Part shown: piece after piece, positions 1 through 14,800 of the stretch
How the letters are laid out: every line of letters starts with the position of its first letter
How positions within the stretch are numbered: the first letter of the stretch is position 1
Assembly: GCA_016169945.1 (NCBI GenBank)
Contig: JADLSH010000318.1
Location: 1,274,501-1,338,500, forward strand
Direction of reading: 5' to 3'
DNA length: 64,000 nucleotides
Source of the DNA: Trachythela sp. YZ-2020
Taxonomy: Eukaryota > Cnidaria > Anthozoa > Malacalcyonacea > Clavulariidae
Translations under genes and position numbers: made by a program
The notes under the pieces: generated by a model
Databases searched by the model: none
Told to the model about the DNA's origin: nothing
The model's input: only the letters and a program-made list of their open reading frames with translations

Positions 1-499
1 CCTGTTTTATGTTTTTCAAATATTCCAAAGCGCTATGACAGTTGAGTTATTTGGTCTGGATATCTTTTAAAATTTCCTTCCATAGACGGTTGTATTTACT
101 TTTAAAAACTGAAAAATCGCGTCGGGTGTGTGTGGGCCTTTACCGTGCAGACAGGGTTTTGTCGCAGTTCGATTGCAATTTTAATGTAGTAGGGAAAAAG
201 CTGCGGTTCTATCGCAGTTAGGCTGTGGTTTAGTATAGCGATTACGGTGCGTTTGTGGTTAGGTGGCGGTTTTGTTTAACTGGTTGATCGGACGCTCTAT
301 TAACCGCGGTTTCTGTTAGGTTATTTCTGAGCAGTATTGTACAGGGAGTTCCACACATAACTAGGGAAGTATATATTTATTATTACAATATAGTGTTCAC
401 TATTTGTGGCTAATGCAAATGAATAGTGAAGGCAGCTTATAGACATTGAACTTTATACATAAGTCAAGTATAATATATTTATTATGACTCGGTTATCTA

Positions 500-703
500 A
501 GTTTCACTAAGCAGTATCGTGCAGCAGATGGTGGTCAACTGACAGTTATCAGAGTGAGAGAATAATGTTAATTCTTTTCATTATATGTAGTAGTGTTGCA
601 TTTGTAGACAAATAGAGTTGAGAGATGTTGTTTAATTTTCTTGCTACTAAAGTGTCGACATTTCCACCACCTGCTGCCTCGTAAGTAAGGGACTGAAACA
701 CAC
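500..703. mobile_element. Palindromic MITE family P, copy 1
   Basis: This is one of at least a dozen related copies in the window. The ends are inverted versions of GCAGATGGTGGTCAAC and GTTGACCACCATCTGC, followed outward by a conserved GTTTCACTAAGC-type end and an AAACCCACC-type end. The core shares the stretch with TTCTTTTCATTATATGTAG and ATAGAATTGAGAG. Other copies lie near 6853-6949, 13169-13345, 21036-21583, 24344-24400, 27889-28045, 35185-35780, 42340-42890, 43165-43225, 45128-45285, 52097-52312, 56833-57220, 58126-58345, 58480-58530 and 63172-63393. There is no coding capacity, so it is nonautonomous. Confidence 0.75.
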
Positions 704-798
704 CAATTATTCACCACATAAAATTCACGAGACAAGTTTTGAAAAGAAGTTTTACTTTTAAAGACCAAAAATTACGAGAACCACTGAGTATTTTGATA

Positions 799-1063
799 AA
801 ATATAGAACAACGGTAACTCCGAAAATAACCATTCGACGCCTTAAACCTGAACTTAATCATGGAACAAAAGCATCGAAAGAACTGATAATATTTAACTAA
901 TCTTGTATATAACTATATATCAAATTACTTTTAATCTTCTTATCTTCACTATATATATATCTATGTAATGTAACCTTGCATCATTCCTGATGATGACTAA
1001 AACATAGTCGAAGCTCGATCTATTAAAATGTTTATTTTCGGAGTTACCGTTGTTCTATATTTT
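799..1063. repeat. Inverted-arm element near the left edge
   Basis: The 33-base arm at about 799-831 reappears as its reverse complement at about 1030-1063 with very few differences. The spacer has a small hairpin-forming stretch (around 985-1015). The arrangement fits a small foldback transposon or a Penelope-related repeat end. I cannot assign a superfamily because no clear target duplication is visible. Confidence 0.55.
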
Positions 1064-1653
1064 AAAGACCAATTACCTCACAATTACACCACACATATAC
1101 GTATATAATTTAAGTTTGATGAACGATTCAAAATGTACGTAACTTTAAAATAGCTAAAACTTCTGTCCCATTGCAGAAAGATACGGATGTCTTTACAAAC
1201 AAAATTGCGTACAATATAAATACAGTATGTTGCTATTTACATGTGGATTAAGTTGCAATTACTGGGTCTTGCAAAAGTATAGTATAACGACAGAACCAAT
1301 AGATAATAGCCAATCAAATTGGTTAGTAAAATACAAAAATATGAAGGCTTGGTTTTGAAAACTGTGGCACTGACGAAATTTTAAAAATTTAATGCAAAGG
1401 TTTCAAATAAACCTTACCTTTTTTGTACTTTGTCACCACGAAAGTGTGAAAATGTAAGAAATACAATTCCCAAGACTATCAAGACTACTTCATCCATTAA
1501 GCCACAATATGTTCCCTATTTTAATATGTCACTCTGTCAAGATTTTACTCGTTAAGAGGAAAGTGTTGGACTTTAATAGGTAAACTCCCAAACTCTCACT
1601 GTTGTGGCAGACAATTGCAAGACGAAATAATTACAACTAACAGTTTGAAATCT

Positions 1654-5851
<4,198 letters not shown>

Positions 5852-8800
5852 ATGCCTGAGAAGGTATGTATACTGCTATACGCACAGAGAAAACGTTTGT
5901 AAAATAGTTAGATTTCTTACTATAGCGCTTCGAAGGTTCACCTATAGTTTATATATGTGGCGGTCAATTCAAAAATTGCGCTGATCACCCGCCAGTTCTG
6001 TATAAAACGCTAGGTAAAAATCAGTGTAAGAAATATAGAAACTAATATAAAATGCTATGTTGGGTGTAATATTAATATTTGTAGTTTTAAAGTAAGATGA
6101 ACAATTTAAAATCACGACGAAATTAATCTACGCTGCTTGTCTGTGATAAAAGGGCAGCTAGTCTGACGACCTTTATAAATTTATTGGCATATAATCAAAA
6201 CTAAAATATTGTTAACTTTATTCTAAATATTATATAATACAAGATATATACTTGTTCAAGTATAAATTTTCAGTAATGATCAATAAATATCAGAATAATG
6301 ATCAGAACTATCAAATGATAGTAAAACAAATTTTCTGTTATCTTCAGTTATTTGATATGTCTATAGTGTGGGTTGAGTGTTTCCTAAATCCTAATCCCAG
6401 AAAAAATTGACCAAAAATGGTGATTGATATTTTAAAGATTTGGTTTTTGGGATACAATTTCTATAGTATAAGAACCAGTGCGAGGATTCAGTTCGTATAT
6501 ATAAATAAATAAACTAGATTTGTAAACTGATCACAAGATAAATTCTTGTTCTAGCCAGCTTGATTGTAGAGGACTGGCTAATTTATAAATTATCTAATGT
6601 TATACACCAAAAAATATACCCATATATATTAAAGACATAAATGGGAGCAGTTTCAGAAAATACACAATAGGTCCTGTGATTGTGGTTAGGTCGTTTGTAA
6701 ATGATGTAATATGTATTTCGTATTTATTTTAGAGAAACAAACACATCACACATTCCATAGCTGACCCACCGATATGTGATGAGGTATGGAAAATTTTGTA
6801 TGGTTCATTTTTGCCAACCTTGAGGGCATTAAAAAAGCAACAATTGCCAATTGGTGTGTTTCAATACAGGGCAGCAGATGATGGTCAACACAAACGTTCA
6901 GGTTGACCACCATCTGCACTGCACAATTGTGCTTAGTGAAACCCACCTATTGTACTAATGTATATAAAAACAAATCATTGTTCTTATAGTGCCAAAAAAA
7001 TGAACTCTCGTTTTTTGATCCAAATTGCCCTGGATGTTCAGATATACTAGCTGAGTAAGTGACCATTGTGTATGTAATTTCTTAAGTACGAGCAAGGAAA
7101 CTTTGTTTACTAGTTTCTTACTCTGCATATATTGTAATCTAATTATAGTCTACAGCAGTCATCACTCTTGGACTGCTGTAAAAACTGATAAATAGTTTAG
7201 TTGTCTTTTTCGTGGTTGAATAAAACAGTTATGTCGGTTATGATATCTGAAGGACTGATAAATTGACCATCAAACGTCTGTTTCAACCATATACCAACTA
7301 TTCAACGACAGCTTAAAAAGCCGCATTTTACTGGTGAACAAGAAGTGCAGAAATTCGCTTTAATAAAGCAAAGAGTCTTTAGAGTTTCGTACTCATCCAA
7401 GCCGAATGTACGTTTTCACCAGTTTAAACAGATAAACGCGCTGGTATTTTGGGCCAACGTTTCAAGCAAAAACGACTTTTGCGTTCGTCTCTTATTTAGT
7501 TGAAAGCGAAACTAAACGAAGAAACAAACGTACATTGTAAATGTACATGGCCATGGCCATGGGAAAACTCAAGCACAACACTAGTCAAAAGTCCTGTATT
7601 TCGTCTTCAAGTCTGCAACAAACAGCTGAACTATGAACATGCAACCACATTATATCAGCATAGCCATAGCCATAGATAATGAATGCCGAATTTGGCGAAT
7701 GGTATGCTTTTTACAACCAATTTTATCGTCCAAGTCTCTAAAACCGAGCGCTTGGACAGACAACTTATACAGTTAAAAACTTAAAATACCCCAATTGAAG
7801 TCAGAAGTAAAGACACACGGTTTTCTTGCCAACTATAGTACACCATACATTATTTTAGACTTACTTCGCGTAGTTGTTTGGGCGTCGTAGTTCGCTGGTT
7901 GTTTTGTCTTTATTCTGTTCTTCGTTATTGTCCTCCGAAATACCAGAATGTTTCAACATAATACAGTATAGATGTTCTTTCTTTAATTAATAATGGTCTT
8001 GAAAATGTAAAACGGCTATAAAGCCATACATTAACGTTGCATTTTATCGCATTTCAAGAAGGCCTGCTCTGGGACCTCAACTCGCCTTAAATCGCCTTAA
8101 ATCGCATCGGTTAAAAGTCCCAATTTTCCTTAAATCGCCTTAACTCGCAATATCGCCTTAAGTCGCCTTAAATCGCCTTAAATCGGCTTAACTCGCATTG
8201 CTTAAAGTCGCAATTTTTCCTTAAATCGCCTTAAATCGCTTTAAATCGCCTTAAATCGCCTTAACTCGCATTATCTCGCGGCGAGTTAAGGCGAGTTACC
8301 GTCCCAGAGCAGGCCTTCAAGACCGCTTTCTCCTCGTATGAAAAGTGGAACCATGCTCCGATCCATGGTTAAATTTGCATGAAGATTAATTGCAAACTCC
8401 CGCGGGAATTGGGTGCGCTCCTGGTCATAGAAACAATATGATTTGAGTTATCTTGGTATATATTCAGTACAAGATATACTAAAATAAAGAAAATAACCTA
8501 ACCATGAGTTTTGATTTGACATGCAGCCATTGTTTTTGTCGATTGAAACTTCACTTCTCTGTGACAAGAAATAGGATCAAAACGCAAATTAGTTATCCTT
8601 CGCAACATATAACAATAAACTCACAAAAATCATTTTGTAGTATTAGGATTTTTTGCAGTACAAAATTGTCGTCTTTAAGACATTACTAAACCCATTATAT
8701 TTTCAGTCCAGAGACGTCGATATCTGAGATATTTGCCATCATCAGGCAATGGGTCCCACAAGTGCAACAAAACTTGGAAACATTTGTCAGTGAGGTATCA

Positions 8801-11800
8801 TTATTATGCAAAACTTCTAACAATTACATGTATTAGATGGTACAGTGGCCTTATTTATACTAGAGACGAATCCTCCCGGTCTGATGGATCATTAAGGGCC
8901 TGTTTACATGATCCCGGCTAGGCGGGACGGGGACGACTTAATCCCGCCTAGCCGGGAAATTCGCCTAGGCGGGATGACGTCATATTATTTGCAGGAAAGG
9001 GATTTACGCGTGCTCAGAAGGAAAGTTCATCCCGGCTAGGCAGGATAGAGTGTTTATATGGGAATTTTTCGTCCCGAGATCCCGGTTTAGGCGAGATCGA
9101 AGCGGGATCATATAAACACTCAATAGGGTTTATATTACAAGCGGGATCTCGGCAACTGTCCCGTCCTGCCTAGACGGTTTTCCACTCGTCGCAAAAACCA
9201 ACTCGCAAGCTCGCTGCGAGTACTTTCATCCAATCACAATGCTCGACAGTTTATTTTAATTACATGCAAGAACTCGCAGCGAGTTTGCGAGTTTGTTTTT
9301 GCGACGAGTGGAGAAGAGCCTTTTTGGCCTGTTCGTCGGATCCGATTCTCATCTTGACGCATGTGATTTACTGGATTTGCTTACAAGAATAAGGCTATTG
9401 GCTCATACCTGGCGAAAAGTGTAGTTGTTGCTGTATTGTGTGTGTTAAATCACATACGTCAGGAGGAGAATCGGTCCGACAAAGCGGATCGTGTGAACAG
9501 ACCTTCAGACGCACTATCTAAATGAACTACCCCATGCAGAAATAGCGCGATCAATACTTGCAATGATACATATACGAATTATCAGACAAACTATATAATC
9601 TTTGCTCAAGTTCGTCCAGACGCGAATCATTTGCCTCTAGTAGAAGTTGGGCCAGTATAAATGACCATTAACTATGAATTGACAAACATTGTGCCTTTTA
9701 CTTACCAACATTTTCCGTATACCAGGCAACAAGACGAGGTGCTGGTATAGGTGACCGCGATGGTTTGACAGACATGACACTTCTACATTACGCCTGCAAG
9801 TCAGGAGCTGGTAAGATACCAAAATGTATAAGAATAGGCAGAGGTGGAGAAAGTATCGGATCCTGGGAACCTAGTTCCCAGAAATATTTTTGGATCTGAA
9901 CTTTTGCAGGAAAATTTTTAACAAAAAATTATAAAGTTAATAATTAACTGATGAGTAATAACAAAACTAGAGTATGCTCTAGTCTAGACTAGTAATTGTA
10001 ATGCATTTTGTATTCACTATATCAAACTGAACACCACTGAATATCAAGAAACAACACTCCAATCAGTTCAATGTCAAAATCAATCAATGATCATTGAACC
10101 TCGTTAATTAAGAGTCTGAAACCCAGGTTCCCAGAAAGAAAAAACTTTTTCCATGACCCTTACTGAACCTCTTGGGAGAACAGCCTCTGAGAATAGGTAC
10201 GCAATACGTACATATCACAACTCATTCTGTTACCTCGTTAGTTGGTGTAGGGGATGTTGACGCGGCAACTGCCTTGGTTACAGAGCTTATATCTCAGGTA
10301 ATCAACCTTTTCATTATATTGTATCCAAACTTGAATTTTCTTTTAAGGAAATTACCTTGCTGTATCGTTATATATTTGTCGTGTTATGTTGTGTTGTTTT
10401 GTATTGTTTGGTGCACGATAGAGTAGTACCAGTATTTCACATTATAAAATAACATGTATATAACGCGTGCTCTGATTGGTCGAAACCCGTGATCAGGCCA
10501 TCCAAACACGGAAGACTATCGTGTTGTTGTTATTTATTAAAACAATTACTTTATGGTTTCCGTGTTTGGATGATGGCCAAACCAAACTTGGAATTGTTTG
10601 CTCCTTAAAGAAAAAATCACTCAAAATCACTCGCCTTCGGCGACGCGATTTCGCGCTCTTACTTCTCTTTCCCGAAATTTTGGAATGGATCAGGCCAACG
10701 GAAACCATAAACATAAAGTATGAATGTCTTGAGTTCGGGGCGACAATCAAATCCACTGATCTCAAAGGTGAGATGCGGTTGGTATGACGATTATGCCATC
10801 GAAACCTCATAACGTTTTGTGTTGGTGAAACAATAAACTTACTATTTGTTTCTTATGATATTTACTCCAGGGTGCAGATGTGTCGTTGAGGTGTCGTTGG
10901 ACAGACATGTTGCCTGTACATTACGCTGCCTTCTTCAATTCTGCGTCTGTAATCAGAGTATTGCTTAAAGCAAGCGGGAGTAAAGGTACTTATGGACCCT
11001 CCTTTCTTTGCCTTTCGTCTCATTCCCGTTTTAGTTATACTGTATGTACAAAAATCGCCGTCGTAGTTTGTGTCTGAACTACCTGAAGAGGATCATACAC
11101 TTTCAATTGGCGTTTCAAGCAAAGGCCCTAACCTAAGATTTGTGATATTCAATCAATGAACTACGAATATTTTACAATTATTTTATCAGATATCGATGCT
11201 ACGTGTTCAGGATTTGATAACGGTACAATACTTCATATAGCAGCGAGTAATCTGTGTCTCGACGCAGCCAAATGCTTGGTTAGTACTGTACAGTATCATT
11301 ACATTTGCAAACGATATTTCCGTTTCAAGGGTGGGTCCAATTTTGAGTGTAAATGTTGCAGGCAGTAGATTTATTACTAACTTTTTGTTTTAGCTACAAC
11401 ACGGAGCAAATGCATTTGTAAAAGATGACAAAAACAGAACTCCATTGAATACTATTCCAGAAGGTATAGTTTCATGTTCCGAAATATTGGAGCAATAAGG
11501 ACTGCCTTACTGGACCTCTAAGGAGAACAATTAAGAACTGATATGGAGCTATTCAGTAGAAATGAAGTTAGCTTAGTTTAGGTTTTCTCCTGTAGTAACA
11601 CTGGATCAATAAGGAATGGCTCTTACTGGAGCTCTACGGAGAACAATTAAGAACTGATAGAGCTATTCAGTATAAATTAAGTTAGCTTAGTTTAGGTTTT
11701 CTCCTGTAGTAACACTGGATCAATAAGGAATGGCTCTTACTGGACCTCTAGGGAGAACAGATTAGAACGGATAGAGCTATCCAGTATAAATAAGTTAGTG

Positions 11801-14800
11801 GAAGAACAGTTTGGAATTGATAGAGCTATCCAGTTTAAACAAAGTTAGTTTCACCATTGATAAAATCAGTGGGAATGAAAAGTTCTTTCACATATGTTGT
11901 AGCGAGTACTTTTGAACGAGATTCTCCATCGGCTGTTATCGCTAACAAATTAAGAAGATTACTAAGTGAGGCCGAGACGAGTGGGAGTGAATCAGGAATG
12001 GAATCTGCTACAGTAAGTACATTAAGGAGGCTCCCTACAGTTTTAATTCTGTAGCACGCAAATGTGCTCTAAGGTCCATTATTTGCTCATTTTGCAAGGT
12101 ATGGTCACGAGACTTGGCCATCAGATTGCCACAATATTGCGGATTACGAAGAACAAAAAATGTTTTTAAATATTTGTTGCCATGGTAACAACGCGATTTA
12201 GAGATTGTCGTATTTTTATCTTCTTTCTTAATTTTTTGGATTTTCCTTCGGTAAAACTTTTTTATTTTTTGAACACGAGCACCTAAAGTACAAAGTATTG
12301 AAATATGCGATTTAAAAAAAATTCCTCGGAGCCGAATTTTTTTAAATCTCAAAAGAACGTTTTTTTGCAATAAAAAAAATTCGGCTCCGAGGAAATTTTT
12401 TAAAATCGCATATTTCAATACTTTGTACTTTAGGTGCTCGTGTTCAAAAAATAAAAAAGTTTTACAGAAGGAAAATCCAAAAAATTAAGAAAGAAGATAA
12501 AAATACGACAATCTCCAAATCGCGTTGTTTCCATGGCAACGTAAATATTTAAAAACATTTTTTGGTTCTTCGTAATCCGCAATATTGTGGCAATCTGATG
12601 GCCAAGTCTCGTGACCATACCTTGCAACCTTAGAGCACATTTGCGTGCTACAGAATTAAAACTGTAGGGAGCCTCCTTAACTTAAGATGACACTGTACCT
12701 CTCTATGACGGAACTTAATTTGTTCTCTGAAGTCATTTGGCGATCTAACCGACGTTTGCCTTGCAGGATTCATCTGTAAATGTTTTGGATATTATGGGTT
12801 TAAGAATTGGAGATAAAGTTATGGTCGGGGACAGTAAGGTTAGATGAGTAAGGTTTATTGTCAATTGTACTATCTAGCTGTGTATACAGGGTTCGTACGG
12901 CCCTTGGAAATCCTGGAAAGTCCTGGGTTTTTCTTCTTATCCTGGAAACCCCTGGAAAAGTCCTGAAATTTCAAACTAACCCCTGGAAAACTGAACTTGT
13001 GTTAAATATGTTTATCTATAAATAATATTAAACATGCAATAAATTGTCGATGTTATGAAAAAGTATTTTTGTCTTGTTTCAAATACCCCTGAAAACCCTG
13101 GAAAAGGACAGAAAAATGTCCTGGAAACTCCTGGATTTTCTAAAATTATGAAGGTGTACGAACCCTGTATGGTCAACTTCCGAAATTGTGGACACTTACA
13201 GGAGCAAGCAAATTAAACTGCATCTCTCAAATCTATTTCTTTGCCTCCAAATACCAGACTACTACAGATAATGAAAATAATTAACATTCATATTCGAGAG
13301 TTGACCACCATCTGCTGTACGATAGTGCTTGAAAGCCACCTATAAAAGGCATGAAATCAATAATCCTAGTTGCTTACTAGACACTGTTTATCTCTTTTCC
13401 AGGTTGGAATATTGCGTTATTGTGGCAGTACGGACTTCGCTAAGGGACAGTGGGCTGGCGTAGAGCTACAAGACCCTGTGGGCAAAAATGATGGATCAGT
13501 CGGGGGGGAAACATATTTCCAATGTAAACCCAAACACGGTATGATTGCTTGCTGTTGTTCATATCCTTAGTTTATTATGCAATACCCCTAAATGATCTAA
13601 CCATGGAGCAATGCGTTCTATACAACATCAGATTACTTTAGGATAGCCCACATTCAAGAACATGTGCTACCCTTGCATGACCTAAGTTGTGTTGTGTACA
13701 GCATCACATTACTTGAAAATAGCCGACATTCAATATGTGCCACCCCTGCATGAATAACGATGCCTCAGTGGTCAGATGTTTAAATCACTTAAATGTTGTC
13801 TCTTTTAGGGATATTTTGTCCCGTATCAAAAATCTCAAAACCGAAAACGCAAACTCGTCAAAAAGCGCGACCAAACTCCGCGAAGCTTCACACAAACCTC
13901 GCGCGTGTTGTCCACGCAAAACATACTGCTGGTGGGTCGTTACCAGGCTCCCGGTCACCGTCACCTCAACCTGGGCGAAGCCAGAAGACAATAACAATAT
14001 TAAGGTTTGAATGCTAAGTTTATTTATACTGGATAGCTCTATTAGTTTTGAACTGTTCTCACTAAAGGTCCAGTAAGAGCCATCCCTTATTGATCCTGTG
14101 AAACTACAGGATTAAACTAGATTAACCAGAGAAAACCTGCGGTGTTTGGTGGAGTCAAACTGGAAGCACTCTTCCAAGCCTGCAAATAATTATTTTGCTG
14201 GGCAGGACAAATGTCCGGCCAAGACAAAAGATAGTCGGACATTTATTAGTTCTTGTCGGACAATGGACAAAGTAAAGTTTTTTATTTCTTAAAAAATTAG
14301 CACAATGTATTTTGGCAGACTACTCGTGCATTAAGTGCGACGTCTGCTATATAAGGCTGCCAGAACCGTGTTCATATTTTGTGCAACACGGTTATGGTTT
14401 ATGCTTTACAAAACTTTTAGAATTTCTCCTGGGTTGATACAGTATGCTGTTTAAGTTTTGCCAGAATATTACAACGAACCGCGAATATTTCCGACCACGT
14501 TTTTGACTGATATTTCCTGCAGGTTCCTTTAATAATAACTTTAAACGAACAAAATATGTTGGAAAATATGTTATCAACACTTTTCACCAGCTTGAATCGA
14601 TCGGTCACATGGCCGGTCATAAAAAGGTTTGATCGGACCAAACGTAAAATTTGGCCGGACAATGTCCGATGACCGACAGTAATTTGCCGGACTGCTCTTC
14701 TCAGAGACGGATTTTCATATTTTTGTTCGGGAGGGTGGACATATATGTGGGGGGGGGTGCTACTGCTTGCTTTGGCAGGGGTCTGGGGGCAAAGCCCAGC

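Larger units (their letters stand above)
1..1653. other. Non-coding flank downstream of DOT1L
   Basis: I see no gene here. It holds a copy of the dispersed palindromic element (about 500-703) and a pair of inverted arms (about 799-831 and 1030-1063) around 200 bases of AT-rich sequence. The proximal part should contain the DOT1L 3' untranslated region. Several minus-strand ATTAAA-type hexamers occur close to the stop (for example 1572-1577 and 1519-1524), but none can be singled out as the poly(A) signal. Confidence 0.5.

Noticed and set aside
8713..8745. CATCATCAGG with a hairpin, read as a hammerhead-like core on the minus strand
   Set aside because: The stretch is coding sequence of the CLIP exon [11 protein letters not shown]; the resemblance is accidental.
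10476..10810. Overlapping frames of about 100 codons on both strands
   Set aside because: They lie in a CLIP intron between supported exons; the stretch has inverted similarity (CCGTGATCAGGCCATCC and its complement) and no domain, so it looks like a repeat.
12035..12627. 127-codon and 65-codon minus-strand frames
   Set aside because: Both fall inside the TTAA-bounded palindrome and are by-products of its inverted arms.
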